64,000 nucleotides of DNA, taken from Lewinellaceae bacterium (GTDB lineage: Bacteria; Bacteroidota; Bacteroidia; Chitinophagales; Saprospiraceae). Positions within the stretch are counted from its first letter, which is position 1. Every line of letters starts with the position of its first letter. The notes under the pieces were generated by a model. It was not told where the DNA came from, made no database searches, and worked only from the letters and a program-made list of their open reading frames with translations. Below, in pieces: positions 1-9,059 of the stretch. Both the position numbers and the translations under genes were made by a program. The stretch spans positions 1,727,998-1,791,997 of the forward strand of contig JACJYN010000003.1 of NCBI GenBank assembly GCA_020636095.1, read 5' to 3'.

Positions 1-2464
1 GGGATCAGTACGGCGTTTTCTGGCTGGCTACGCGAGGCGGCGGTGTTATCAGGTGGCGCCCTCTCCCCAATGCGAAGCAGCTCTCGGAGAGCCGGCAATT
101 TACCACTGCCGAAGGTTTGTCCAATAACTTTACCTATGCCGTTTATGAGGATGATTACGGCAAACTTTGGATACCGAGCGACAAAGGGCTAATGTGGATG
201 GATAAGTACACTTACCAGTTGGGTATCCTTCTGGTGAAGGATGGGTTGCCTCATAACGAATTCAACACGACGGCGCATTACCAGGCTAAGGACGGTACGC
301 TTTACTTTGGCGGCATGGGCGGTACTGATCGCTTTTCACCCCAGGGTATTTACCGGTGATAGGGAGAATAATACGCCCTTGAATTTATCGCCTGCTATTT
401 ACTGGAAGGTGATGCCGAAAACATGACGGACAAAACCGAATTGCTTCAACAGACAGACGCTATTACGATCCGCCCCAGCGATAAATTCCTGGAACTACAC
501 TTCACGCTGTTGGATTACGACGACTCCAAACAACATCGTTATAGCTATCAAATAGAAGGCTACAGCGATAATTGGAGAATCATCAATGAGAATTTTCTTC
601 GCATCACCAAGCTGCCCTACGGAAATTATACGCTGAGGGTCAGAGGAAACAATACCAGCGACGGATGGTCAAATCGGATGCTGTCATTGAAGATTAAAGT
701 GTTAAAGCCTTTCTATTTGCAGTGGTGGTTCATCGCCGTGGTGATAACCGGCATAATAGGCGCCACGCTGGTACTGCTGTACAGTGGCGGATTCTCAAAC
801 TCAAAGAAGACCGGGAGCGACTGGAAGCTGAAGTGCAAAAACGGACCCGCCAAATAGAAAAAGACAAACTGATCATTACCTCGCAAGCCGAAGCGCTGCA
901 AGAACTAGACAAAGCCAAAACTCGTTTTTTTTCCAACATCACCCATGAATTTCGTACTCCTCTGACCCTTATCATCGGGGTACTTTGGAGCAAATACTCT
1001 CCGAACAGCCGCCGCCAACCATCCTGCGCAGAAGGGTTCAAGGAGTTTTGAAAAATACCCGGCATATCCTCGAACTGGTCAATCAGATGCTCGACCTGTC
1101 CAAAATTGAAAGCAAGCGGATGCAGGTGGAAGCAACCCGAGGAGACATTATTGCTTATACCCAAGAGTTGGCGATGCGCTTTCAGCCCCTGGTTGAGAAA
1201 AAGGAGTTGAAGCTGTATTTTGTGGTAAAAACCAGGACCGATGGGAGACGAATTTCGACCAGGACAAATGGGATAAAACCGTTTATAATCTGCTATCCAA
1301 CGCCATTAAATTTACGCAGCCGGGCAACGTCATACAGCTGGTAGTGAGCAAGTCTTGTAAAGACAAGCAGGAATTTATCCGCCTGGACGTCAAAGATACC
1401 GGGATGGGCATTGGAAAGGATCAACTGAGGCATGTTTTCAACCGCTTTTACCAGATAGACGGCTCCGCCACCCGTGCCCAGGGCGGTACGGGCATTGGAC
1501 TAGTACCCTGGTCAAAGAGCTGGTAGAATTGCAGGGCGGTAAAATAAAAGTGTCGAGCGAACCGGGCAAGGGGACGTCGTTCCAGATCCTGTTGCCTGTT
1601 TTAAAGGCGGAAGCAGCCACGCCGCTGGTAACAGCCCGGCGCCAGAAGTATATTCGATTCGGAGATTGTGGAAGCAGGGAATGAATCCACCGCAATAGCT
1701 CCTGCATTGGAAAAAAAAGCGAAAAGCTGGAATTGCTCATCATAGAGGATAATGAGGAAATGCGAGAGTATATTCGCTATTGCATTGGCGAGGATAGATA
1801 CAACATAACCGAAAGTACCGCCGATGGAGAGGAAGGCATCGAAAAAGCCCAGGTGCTGATCCCCGACCTGATCATTTCGGATGTGATGATGCCCAAAAAG
1901 GATGGCTTTGCCGTTACCCAAGCCATCCGCGGCAATCTTAACACCTCGCACATTCCTCTCATTCTTTTGACCGCCAAAGCCTCGCTGGAAAGCCGCCTGA
2001 AAGGCCTGCGGCGCGGCGCCGACGCCTACCTCACCAAGCCGTTCAGCCCCCAGGAGTTGGCCCTGCGCATTGAGAAGCTCATCGAGATCCGCCGTTTGCT
2101 GCAGCAGCGTTACCAGAATGGGCCGCCTTCAACGAGCGGCGACGCCTACCGGCAGGAAGACGAGTTCATCACCGAGCTACGTGCCTACGTCCTGGAACAT
2201 ATCGATGACGCCGACCTCAGCGGCGACCGCATCGGCCGGCATTTCGGCATGAGCCGCGTGCACCTGTACCGCAAGCTCAAGGCGCTGACGGATCAGTCGA
2301 TCACGGAATTCGTCAAGGCCGTGCGTTTGCAAAAAGCGCTGGAACTGGTCCGGGAAGGCAAGTACAATGTTTCCGAGATCGCCTACCAGACGGGGTTTTC
2401 TTCGGTGAGCCATTTTTCGAGGTCGTTCAAGCAGGCGTTTGGGAAGGCGCCATCGGAGGTATAG
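1..2464 (+). pseudogene. Hybrid two-component system regulator A (5' end outside window, frameshifted)
   Basis: This is a one-protein sensor and transcription factor. It enters the window inside a beta-propeller repeat region (DDYGKLWIPSDKG, DGTLYFGG), followed by a Y_Y_Y domain (about 470-700), one membrane segment (about 715-780), a HisKA helix with FSNITHEFRTPL (about 930-970), an HATPase domain ending in GGTGIGL (about 1480-1500), a receiver with phosphoacceptor ISDVMMP (about 1880) and a C-terminal AraC helix-turn-helix pair ending at the stop at 2462. The frame breaks near 355, 405, 785, 980, 1235, 1505 and between 1640 and 1735. Several breaks are single-base homopolymer changes and several sit in GTAC, so the gene may be intact in the organism. 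The relative at 51796-55783 has the same architecture. By family knowledge such proteins bind direct repeats near target promoters; control of the repeat-bearing promoters in this window is my inference. Confidence 0.88.
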
Positions 2465-2559
2465 CGGCCACTCAATTTTAGGTTTGAAATATTGCCCAGG
2501 CACTAACCTTGATTAAAGGTCATTTAATCAGTACTTTTGCAATAGAACTACAAACCAGT

Positions 2560-2769
2560 ATGATACGAACAATAATTACTGCCGATAGAAATAAGCTCAT
2601 TCTGTTGCTGCCTGATGATTTCTTGGGCAAGCAGATTGAAGTTATTGCGTTTGTTATTGAAGAAGCTAAAAGCAAAGCGGCTGACCTTAAGAAGACTAAA
2701 ACTTTTTCTGCTATTCAGTTAGATACCAGAGGATTTAAGTTCAATCGAGACGAAGCCAATGAAAGATAA
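2560..2769 (+). CDS. Putative antitoxin of a PIN-type toxin-antitoxin pair
   Basis: A 69-residue protein starting MIRTIITADRNKLILLLPD. I chose the ATG at 2560 over upstream non-ATG starts because it gives the compact N-terminus usual for small Bacteroidota antitoxins. The first half looks like a beta-rich DNA-binding or dimerisation part. The second half is charged (EEAKSKAADLKKTKTF) and probably wraps the toxin. The stop overlaps the start of the PIN gene by 11 nt, as in translationally coupled toxin-antitoxin pairs. A possible -7 box, TACTTTTG, lies at 2532-2539. The assignment rests mainly on context and size. Confidence 0.6.
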   Translation: MIRTIITADRNKLILLLPDDFLGKQIEVIAFVIEEAKSKAADLKKTKTFSAIQLDTRGFKFNRDEANER

Positions 2770-3175
2770 ATGTTTCCTTGATACGAATATCCTGATATAC
2801 TGCTACACATCCACTGACATCCACTGAACCTGATAAGTTGACAGCAGCACAGGCATTAGCTTCTCTTTCTTATGCCATTATCAGCACGCAAGTTCTTAAA
2901 GAGTTGGCTAATGTTTTACGAAAAAATTCAATTTGGATTGGCTTTCTATCCAAGCAACCCTGAATGAAGTAGAGAACAATTTCGAAGTGTATGCTAATAC
3001 AGCCCGCTCCATTAAGCATGCCTGCTTCATTGCTGACCGTTATGGCTTCTCATTTTATGACAGCCTGATTATTGCCGCTTCATTGGAAAGTGGATGTACT
3101 GTGCTATATTCAGAAGATCTACACGACGGACAGGCTATTGAAAATACTCTGACCATAAAAAATCCATTTTTATAG
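2759..3175 (+). pseudogene. PIN-domain ribonuclease toxin (VapC-like), frameshifted
   Basis: Starts MKDKCFLDTNILIYCY, with the first acidic metal ligand in LDTN, and ends with FYDSLIIAASLESGC and YSEDL, the later conserved parts of PIN nucleases, which usually cut RNA. A 10-bp tandem duplication (catccactga twice, about 2816-2835) brings a stop in frame, and a missing A in the run near 2921-2926 shifts the frame again. Together these are a net +9, so the second half is back in the original frame. Repairing both gives a full-length protein of about 135 residues. With an intact antitoxin upstream, this is either a disabled toxin or a sequence error. Confidence 0.75.
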
Positions 3176-3331
3176 ATCGCAAATTCATCCGCGAAGCTTT
3201 GCTCACCAGGAATGTGTCCGATTTTTCAAATGTCACTGGATTAACCGTTATCAATCCGTTTTCTTCCCAACCTACTTTGTAATACTTGCCTCCGGCAATC
3301 CCTGAAAAAGCTAGTTTCCGAGGCACTAGAT

Positions 3332-3396
3332 GTAACACCCGGTCAAATATCCGTAACACCTGTGAAAAGCACCTCCGCTCCCTTCCCGTAAATTTG
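3332..3396 (+). promoter_or_regulatory. Direct-repeat operator and -7 box, copy 1 (ACP-like gene)
   Basis: Two half-sites 21 bp apart start at 3332 (GTAACACCCGGTCAAA) and 3353 (GTAACACCTGTGAAAA). The second starts 36 nt before the -7 box TAAATTTG at 3389-3396. The next start codon is at 3439. It belongs to a family of ten such promoters in this window. Confidence 0.75.
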
Positions 3397-3438
3397 TTCC
3401 CGTCTATCATACATTCCTCACCCTAACAACCAAAGGCC

Positions 3439-3690
3439 ATGACGCAGGTAGAAATCGCCAGTGCGGTTCAAGCCATACTGATCCGGCATTTCAATATCCC
3501 GGCCGAGCAGTTCTGCTGGGAGCAGCCTCTGGAGGCGTTGAATGAGGATTTCAAGCTGCTGGGCTATCTGGTCTTCCTGGAGCAGTTGCTTGAGCAGCAA
3601 TTCGACAAAAAGATCCCCCTGCTGGAAAACTGCAACACGGCGATCCATACGGCGGAGGATGTGGTGGATTTGATCATGAGGGAGTTGTGA
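3439..3690 (+). CDS. Acyl-carrier-protein-like small protein lacking the carrier serine
   Basis: An 83-residue protein with the size and helix pattern of acyl carrier proteins: an N-terminal helix (EIASAVQAILIRHF), a loop, a long second helix (LVFLEQLLEQQFDKKIP) and a final helix (TAEDVVDLIMREL). At the position of the phosphopantetheine-bearing Asp-Ser-Leu motif it reads FKLLGY, with no serine, so it cannot be a standard holo-ACP. The same FKLLG-LVFLEQLL core occurs in the broken paralogue at 57379-57649, which lies just before an ATP-grasp ligase. It sits under its own direct-repeat promoter. It could be a scaffold, a regulatory partner of an acyl or peptidyl enzyme, or a carrier modified at another residue. 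I see no basis for choosing. Confidence 0.65.
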   Translation: MTQVEIASAVQAILIRHFNIPAEQFCWEQPLEALNEDFKLLGYLVFLEQLLEQQFDKKIPLLENCNTAIHTAEDVVDLIMREL

Positions 3691-3704
3691 ATGTTTTTTG
3701 AGAT

Positions 3705-3769
3705 GTAACAGGTAGGCAAAGATTGGTGACAATGTTGCAAATCATTTTCCATGGGTTGGCTTTTCTTTG
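3705..3769 (+). promoter_or_regulatory. Direct-repeat operator and -7 box, copy 2 (ABC relic)
   Basis: Half-sites start at 3705 (GTAACAGGTAGGCAAA) and 3726 (GTGACAATGTTGCAAA). The second starts 36 nt before TTTCTTTG at 3762-3769. It is very close in sequence to the copy at 8388-8452. It now drives only the exporter relic at 3852. Confidence 0.65.
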
Positions 3770-3851
3770 CTGATACATTTTATAAGCGGTTTTCCTATGG
3801 GAAACTGCAACCGGAAAGGCCATACGATTAATAACATGTTCTGAATATCTA

Positions 3852-4063
3852 GTGGAACGCTTTAAGCTGCTCAAACGGGAAAAAGATAACATGCCTAAGC
3901 CACCTCATCTGGTGGCGGCCTTCGGCGTGGCCTCAGGTATTTCCAATGCCTCTAATACGATAATTAAAGGCTTCTTACAGTTCATCATGATCATTTTGAC
4001 CTGATGATGCGGAAATTATCCAGGGAAGAACTGCGGTCATTGGTGCAAATGGCAGTAAAGTAA
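3852..4063 (+). pseudogene. Head-plus-tail relic of a cyclic-peptide-type ABC exporter
   Basis: From the GTG at 3852 the reading frame gives ERFKLLKREKDNMPKPPHLV then FGVASGISNA, matching the N-termini of the two intact exporters on the minus strand (for example FELLLRDIKTTPKAFYPVI, VVSGLSNA). About 40 codons later, in another frame, the sequence reads MMRKLSREELRSLVQMAVK and stops at 4063, matching the exporter C-terminus MRELSREEVRFLVKMVTK. The roughly 500 codons in between, including all membrane segments and the ATPase, are missing. This is an internal-deletion remnant that kept its promoter. Confidence 0.75.
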
Positions 4064-4114
4064 GGATAAGGGTGAGGCGGACATTGAGCATGCTATCGTG
4101 AAAATAAAAAATAC

Positions 4115-4960
4115 ATGAGCCAAACATCAGGCCTACACGAGGAAGAACCGTTGAAACAGTCTTACATGATGACTGCGCTGGTCGTCATCATGCTGCTTCT
4201 ACTGCTTGTCGTTTCCTTTTGGGATAACATTTTTATCAATATCCCTTCCGGACATAAGGGGGTGCTGTTCCGAACCCTTGCGGGCGGAACGGTCACCGGT
4301 AAATACTTCGACGAGGGCCTGGTTTTTATTTTTCCCTGGAACGAAATGTACGTTTACGACACCCGGGTCATCAGCGGCCAGGACTCCATAGATGCCCTGA
4401 CCGAAGACGGCCTGCAGGTGCGCGCAGAGATATCCTACCGGTACCGCCCCAAGATCGACTCACTGGGCAAAATGCACAAAAATCTGGGGTTGGATTACCC
4501 GGATAAGATCATCGTTCCGCACGTCACGGCGGCTACGCGCGACGTCATCAGCCGCTATCGCAGCGACGCTTTGTATACTACCAGCCGCAGCGATATTCAG
4601 GCGGACATGCTGGCGCAGGTCCGCAGCCAGGTGGACTCTTTTTATCCGATCACCACGATTGATCTAATCGTCAGGAGTATTGTGCTGGATGAAACGGTGG
4701 AGAAAGCTATTGCCGATAAACTAGTGAAGGAACAGGAGATGCTCGGTTACGATTTCCTGATCGAAAAAGAACTCCGGGAAGAGGAGCGCAAGTTGATCGA
4801 AGCCAGGGGGATCAAGTACTTCCAGGATACTTCGGGCATAGACATACTGAAGTGGAGAGGCATAGAGGCCACGGAAAAGCTGGCAAAGTCCGAAAACGCC
4901 AAAGTCGTGATTATCGGCACGGACAGCGGGGAGATGCCGGTGATACTGGGGGGGAATTAA
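4115..4960 (+). CDS. SPFH/prohibitin-like (band 7) membrane protein
   Basis: A 281-residue protein with a short cytoplasmic start, one hydrophobic segment (about residues 17-40, MTALVVIMLLLLLVVSFW), then a band-7 domain: IPSGHKGVLFRTLAGG, YDTRVISGQDSIDALTEDGL, LVKEQEMLGYDFLIEKEL. The C-terminal third is charged helix, as in prohibitin and HflK/C, and ends in a small hydrophobic tail. Such proteins form ring or raft assemblies that organise inner-membrane proteins or proteases. It is the first gene of a same-strand run with three DUF697 proteins, which suggests a common membrane task (inference). Confidence 0.88.
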   Translation: MSQTSGLHEEEPLKQSYMMTALVVIMLLLLLVVSFWDNIFINIPSGHKGVLFRTLAGGTVTGKYFDEGLVFIFPWNEMYVYDTRVISGQDSIDALTEDGLQVRAEISYRYRPKIDSLGKMHKNLGLDYPDKIIVPHVTAATRDVISRYRSDALYTTSRSDIQADMLAQVRSQVDSFYPITTIDLIVRSIVLDETVEKAIADKLVKEQEMLGYDFLIEKELREEERKLIEARGIKYFQDTSGIDILKWRGIEATEKLAKSENAKVVIIGTDSGEMPVILGGN

Positions 4961-5068
4961 GCCTTCCCCGGCCGGCGGCTACATGTTCAGGGCTTCCGCC
5001 GGTTAACCATCAAACCATTCAACAATATGAATGATAAACATCTATTTAACCAATAAAATACAATTCCA

Positions 5069-5725
5069 ATGGCAGAAGAAGTAAAGGCCCAGGCGCCGGA
5101 GACGGTACTGAAATCCACCGAAGAACTCAAGCAGGAGGCCGACCGCATTACCAAACGGCGGACCTTGTATGCGGCGGCCGCCGGCCTGTTGCCCTTTCCG
5201 TTGATCGACGCCGCTATCCTGCTGGGCATTCAGGTCACGATGATCCGGTCTATCTCCAAACTGTATAACGTAGAGTTCAGGGAAAATCTTGTGAAGCCCA
5301 TCATCGGTTCACTGGCCGGTTCCGTTGGAGTGGCGGGCGTGATGAAGGCCATTCCCGGCCTGGGCACTATTCTGGGAAGCCTGACCACCTCCGCCACCGC
5401 GGCGGCCGCCACCTATGCCCTGGGCAAGGTATTCACCCAGCATTTCGACCAGGGCGGCACGCTGCTGGATTTCGACCCGGTCAAATCCCGCGAGTTTTTC
5501 GAAAAAGAGTTCGAAGCCGGCCGCATGTTCGTCTCCGACTTTACAGAGGTGGAGCAGGAGGTGGAGAAAGGGAAAAAGGAAAAGAAAGGAATCACTGACC
5601 TTTTTACCAGCAAAAAGAAAAAGCAGGAGGAAGCCGAACGCCAGGAACTCATCCAGGTTAACAAAGAACTCATGGCGGCGGTGACCCAGCTCAAGGAGGA
5701 AATTGCGGCGATGAAGGGGGAATAA
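5069..5725 (+). CDS. DUF697 membrane protein 1
   Basis: A 218-residue protein. The core (residues about 30-150) is the DUF697-like pattern shared by five genes here: LYAAAAGLLPFPLIDAAIL, GIQVTMIRSISKLYNVEF, IPGLGTILGSLTTSATAAA, TYALGKVFTQHF and GGTLLDFDPVKSREFF. The small-residue stretches can form membrane hairpins. The C-terminus is a lysine/glutamate-rich coiled coil. In better-known proteins DUF697 is attached to a GTPase (YcjF-type), but no GTPase is encoded in this window. It lies 108 nt after the SPFH gene. Confidence 0.8.
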   Translation: MAEEVKAQAPETVLKSTEELKQEADRITKRRTLYAAAAGLLPFPLIDAAILLGIQVTMIRSISKLYNVEFRENLVKPIIGSLAGSVGVAGVMKAIPGLGTILGSLTTSATAAAATYALGKVFTQHFDQGGTLLDFDPVKSREFFEKEFEAGRMFVSDFTEVEQEVEKGKKEKKGITDLFTSKKKKQEEAERQELIQVNKELMAAVTQLKEEIAAMKGE

Positions 5726-5732
5726 TTCAAGG

Positions 5733-5811
5733 CTGAGGTTAAGGCTCAAGCTGAGACTGAGCCTCAGGTTAAGTGCCCCTTAACCTCAATGTTAACGTTA
5801 ACCTTAATCTC
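5733..5811. repeat. Intergenic palindromic GGTTAA/TTAACC repeats
   Basis: The space between the first two DUF697 genes is built from short inverted copies of AGGTTAAG. One hairpin, AGGTTAAG-TGCCC-CTTAACCT, spans 5766-5786 and is followed by GTTAACGTTAACC. It could form an RNA hairpin between the two genes and alter their relative expression. No U-tract follows, so it is not a classical terminator. Confidence 0.45.
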
Positions 5812-5826
5812 AAAAACGCTATAACC

Positions 5827-6714
5827 ATGTCAGATAATATAATAGCAACTGGCCGGCGGCAGGAAGCTCATAAGATCACAGTACGCCGTACGCTTTACGC
5901 CGCCGGAGCCGGCTTAATTCCCATACCTGTCGTCGACGCTGCCGCCATCCTGGGCATCCAGGTGTTGATGATCCGTGACATTGGCCAGGTATACGGAGTG
6001 GAATTCAGGGAGCAGCGTGTGAAATCGCTGATCACCAGCCTGGTGGGCGACGTGGCGGTCGTGGGCCTGTTCAAGATCGTACCCGGCCTGGGCACGTTCT
6101 TTGGCGGGGCTTCGGCGGCAGCGGCAGGGGCGGCGGCCACCTATGCGTTGGGGGAAGTATTCTCCCAGCACTTTGAAGAGGGCGGGACGCTGCTGGATTT
6201 CGACCCTGCCAGATCCAGGGAGTTCTTTCAAAAAGAATTTGAAAAAGGCAAAGAGGTTGTGGCCAACTTCAAGCACAAAACCTCCGGTAAAAGCGCCGCC
6301 CCGGAAAGCAACGAGGCTCCTGTCGGCAACCAGGAGTTACTGGAGCAAAGCCGGGCGCTTCATGCCGAGGTGTTGGCCCTGCAACAGGAATTGGAAGCCC
6401 TGCGCCGGAAGAAGTATGCTTCACCAGCCCTACCCGCTGAAGTAGACTTGAATGACCTACAGCTCATCGAAGGGATCGGCCCCAAAGTGGAAGCCGCGTT
6501 GAAGGAGGCAGGTATTACCGACCTCCTGCATTTGGCTTCGGCAAAGGTGGAAACACTCAAGTCCATACTGGATAAGGCGGAAGGCAACTTCAATCTGGCT
6601 GTGCCGGATACCTGGCCCAATCAGGCCGGGCTGGCGGTGCGGGGAGATATGGAAGCGCTGAAAGCTTTGCAGGCGGAACTGACCGGCGGACGGGAAACAA
6701 AGACATCTAATTAG
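5827..6714 (+). CDS. DUF697 membrane protein 2 with helix-hairpin-helix tail
   Basis: A 295-residue protein if started at the ATG at 5827. An in-frame start at 5773 adds a low-complexity LNVNVNLNL stretch from the intergenic repeat, which I think is not translated. The DUF697 core (about 12-150) reads LYAAGAGLIPIPVVDAAAI, IPGLGTFFGG and GGTLLDFDPARSREFF. A short coiled coil follows (about 175-205), then a helix-hairpin-helix domain (about 215-275) with DLQLIEGIGPKVEAALKEAG and PDTWPNQAGLAVRGDMEAL, the DUF4332/'L21-like' tail common in Bacteroidota envelope proteins. A related tail was present in the genes at 44520 and 51296, so modules are shuffled among these genes. Confidence 0.82.
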   Translation: MSDNIIATGRRQEAHKITVRRTLYAAGAGLIPIPVVDAAAILGIQVLMIRDIGQVYGVEFREQRVKSLITSLVGDVAVVGLFKIVPGLGTFFGGASAAAAGAAATYALGEVFSQHFEEGGTLLDFDPARSREFFQKEFEKGKEVVANFKHKTSGKSAAPESNEAPVGNQELLEQSRALHAEVLALQQELEALRRKKYASPALPAEVDLNDLQLIEGIGPKVEAALKEAGITDLLHLASAKVETLKSILDKAEGNFNLAVPDTWPNQAGLAVRGDMEALKALQAELTGGRETKTSN

Positions 6715-6715
6715 C

Positions 6716-6886
6716 ATGTATATAGTATCTATCCTCGTTTACGCCATTTTTTGCCTGCTGGTGGCCTGGGCGGGCCGATACTCCGTCATGGGCTTTTTTG
6801 GCGTGCTGGTCTTGTCCATTTTTGTGACCCCTCTATTGACGGCTATATTGTTCGTCTTGTTCCAGCAGCAGCGGAGGAGGAAGTAG
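6716..6886 (+). CDS. Small two-helix membrane protein
   Basis: A 56-residue protein, MYIVSILVYAIFCLLVAWAG then MGFFGVLVLSIFVTPLLTAI, with two hydrophobic segments and a basic tail, QQQRRRK. The start is 1 nt after the stop of the DUF697-HHH gene, so the two are probably translated together. The pattern (short linker with a GRYSVMGFF turn) is that of small superinfection- or stress-type inner-membrane proteins. I do not recognise a specific family. Confidence 0.65.
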   Translation: MYIVSILVYAIFCLLVAWAGRYSVMGFFGVLVLSIFVTPLLTAILFVLFQQQRRRK

Positions 6887-7015
6887 CCATTAAAAGTCTG
6901 GTCGTTCCGCCTTTTTAGAACAACTTGTTGCTACTTCACGCCGCAAGCGTGGAGACGGGTAAGGTATGCCCTGAAGCGAGGTATGCAGTCAGAAAACAAA
7001 AAATAAACCGTCATC

Positions 7016-8299
7016 ATGGAACCGCTTGATATCCACATCCAACAAAAGAAAAAGGCCAACCGGATAACCCTGGCCCATACGGCAATTGCTGCCGGCCTGG
7101 GCTTCGCCCCCTTCCCCCTTTTGGATGCCGCCAGTATACTGGGCATTCAGGTATGGATGCTGGGCCGTCTGGCTAGGACTTACGATTTGCCGTTCAAGAA
7201 AAACCTGGCCAAATCGATCATCGGGACGTTGGTGGGCAACATCGGCTCGATAGGGGCGGTCAAGTTGATTCCAGGCCTGGGTAGCGTGTTGGGTGGCGGA
7301 ATGGTGGCGGTGAGCGCTGGCGCCGCCACTTACGGCCTAGGCAAACTGTTTACTCAGCACTTCAGCCAGGGCGGCACCCTGCTGAGTTTTGACCCGGTGA
7401 AGTCACAGGAGTATTTCCGACAGTTATACGAGGAAGGCAAAGCTACGGTAAAAGAATTGAAGGCTCAGCAAGATGATTTTGAAGAGGTGCATAACCAGGC
7501 GCTAGCCTCCACTTCGGCATTGAAGCAGGCCAACGAGGAACTGAAAGCGACCATTGCCTCTCTGCAGAACCAACTGGAACAAAGTAAGAAGGATCGGAAA
7601 TACGCGGTTGCGGCCCTGCAGGAAAAAAAGCGTCGTCGGCTCGGCTGGTTTTGGTTGCTATTGTTCTTAATCGCAATGACTTTCGGGCTCGGCGGACTTT
7701 ACCGGGCAGGTTATTTAAATAATAGGATATTCTCCAACCGGGTGAGTAAGGAAAGTATGGAGGGCGCCGCCATTGCCGGCCCGGAGGCAGCTGAACAAGG
7801 CAAGACAAACGTTGACACGCAGGCCGGCGCCGGCGCCGATACCACAGCCGCTACCGCTGTGGCGCCGGATACCAGCGCTGCCATTTTGGCGGGCCCTACG
7901 GCCGCTGAAATGAATTTCACGCCTGGCTCTACTGAAGCTGTTATGGCGGATTACCTAAGCGCCGTCGACGCGTCGTTTCCCAAATCCTTTACGCTAGAGA
8001 AGGCACAGTATGAAGAAGGGATAGTGACGCTGGCGCCGGAAGCAGAACAGCAAATTGCCAATATCGCCACACTTCTGGAAAACTATCCGGCCGCCACGTT
8101 CCGCATTTTCGGGCATATTGATCAAATGGGCGGGAAAGCAGCCAACCAGCAGGCCGGCCGAAACAGAGCACGCCTCATCCAGGAGATACTGAAACAGAAC
8201 GGCGTGGAACGCCGTCGGATTTCCGCTACCTATCTGGAGAAACCGGCGCCGCCGGACGGGAAGCGGAGGGCGGAGATTGAAGTGGAAAAGCGGGAGTGA
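7016..8299 (+). CDS. DUF697 protein 3 fused to an OmpA peptidoglycan-binding domain
   Basis: A 427-residue protein. DUF697 core at about 10-150 (FAPFPLLDAASILGIQVW, IPGLGSVLGGGMVAV, GGTLLSFDPVKSQEYF), a coiled coil at about 150-205, a clear membrane segment at about 208-232 (LGWFWLLLFLIAMTFGLG), an alanine-rich linker, then an OmpA-like domain at about 310-427 with GHIDQMGG and GRNRARLIQEILKQNGV. The aspartate of GHID and the arginine of the following helix are those that hold diaminopimelate in OmpA domains. It should tie the DUF697 membrane assembly to the cell wall. It combines in one chain what the OmpA genes at 43491 and 50546 and the other DUF697 genes carry separately. The 129 nt upstream shows no clear promoter. 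Confidence 0.85.
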   Translation: MEPLDIHIQQKKKANRITLAHTAIAAGLGFAPFPLLDAASILGIQVWMLGRLARTYDLPFKKNLAKSIIGTLVGNIGSIGAVKLIPGLGSVLGGGMVAVSAGAATYGLGKLFTQHFSQGGTLLSFDPVKSQEYFRQLYEEGKATVKELKAQQDDFEEVHNQALASTSALKQANEELKATIASLQNQLEQSKKDRKYAVAALQEKKRRRLGWFWLLLFLIAMTFGLGGLYRAGYLNNRIFSNRVSKESMEGAAIAGPEAAEQGKTNVDTQAGAGADTTAATAVAPDTSAAILAGPTAAEMNFTPGSTEAVMADYLSAVDASFPKSFTLEKAQYEEGIVTLAPEAEQQIANIATLLENYPAATFRIFGHIDQMGGKAANQQAGRNRARLIQEILKQNGVERRRISATYLEKPAPPDGKRRAEIEVEKRE

Positions 8300-8387
8300 A
8301 ATGAGGGTTCAGCTTCTCTTCATTTTTGAACAGGCCGCGGCTTCTTAGTAATAGGATACAGATGTGTATCGGTGAAAATCAATCCAT

Positions 8388-8452
8388 GTAACAGGAAAGC
8401 AAGTAATGGAAACCTCCATACAAACTATTTGCCACAGGTTGATTTTTCTTTG
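8388..8452 (+). promoter_or_regulatory. Direct-repeat operator and -7 box, copy 3 (AraC gene)
   Basis: Half-sites start at 8388 (GTAACAGGAAAGCAAG) and 8409 (GAAACCTCCATACAAA). The second starts 36 nt before TTTCTTTG at 8445-8452. Its position before the AraC-type gene suggests autoregulation or a cascade. Apart from this element I see nothing in 8300-8592. Confidence 0.68.
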
Positions 8453-8592
8453 CCGACGCTACTTCCTTAGATAAACAGCCAGGCTACTGGAAAGAACAGC
8501 GGGCCGGAATAATGATATTTCACCGAATGTATTTTTAATTGTCAAAGAACTTTAATTGCTTATATAAATTAATATTTCTCAATAGCGTAATC

Positions 8593-8931
8593 ATGAACAA
8601 CTACAAGCTTTATGAACAGAATTGGTTAAAGGAAGTGGATCAAATAATCCACGCAAATTTACAGAATAGCAATTTCAACTTAATGGATTTAGCAGCTAAG
8701 CTTTATCTAAGCAAATCCACCCTGTATCGGAAAATTACGAAGCTATCCGGGATGTCTCCCAATGATTATATTCGAAAAAAAAGACTGGCAAAAGCCAAAG
8801 CAATGTTGGAATCCGGCAGCGCTTACAACTTGGGCGAGGTCGCTAGAAACGTTGGCTACCAGAGAAAAGACTACTTCGTTAAATTATACATACAGACTTA
8901 CAATGAACCTCCGTCGGCCCTCAGGGTTTAA
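8593..8931 (+). CDS. Small AraC-family DNA-binding regulator
   Basis: A 112-residue protein that is almost only the AraC DNA-binding domain: first helix-turn-helix MDLAAKLYLSKSTLYRKI, second LGEVARNVGYQRKDYFVKLY, closing with NEPPSALRV. I chose the ATG at 8593. The reading frame is open back to a TTG at 8539, but the upstream residues look like untranslated leader. It has no sensor domain, so its level rather than a ligand probably matters. Paired AraC helix-turn-helix motifs bind direct repeats about 21 bp apart, which is the spacing of the operators here, so it is a candidate regulator of that set. The sequence is more A+T-rich than the DUF697 genes before it. Confidence 0.88.
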   Translation: MNNYKLYEQNWLKEVDQIIHANLQNSNFNLMDLAAKLYLSKSTLYRKITKLSGMSPNDYIRKKRLAKAKAMLESGSAYNLGEVARNVGYQRKDYFVKLYIQTYNEPPSALRV

Positions 8932-9059
8932 AGCACTCATTCCGTTAAAATGCCGACCAATTGCATCAAAATGCAACAAATCCACCAAATAGTGAAGAAT
9001 AGTCAGAAGGATAAAACTTGCTAATCACCACGCTTTCATTGATGAAAGATTTCGTCTTT

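Noticed and set aside
3135..3410. Minus-strand 91-codon frame with GGKYYKVGWEENG
   Set aside because: It overlaps the PIN gene end and the operator at 3332. Part of it looks protein-like, but there is no promoter, no recognised family and no support for its start.
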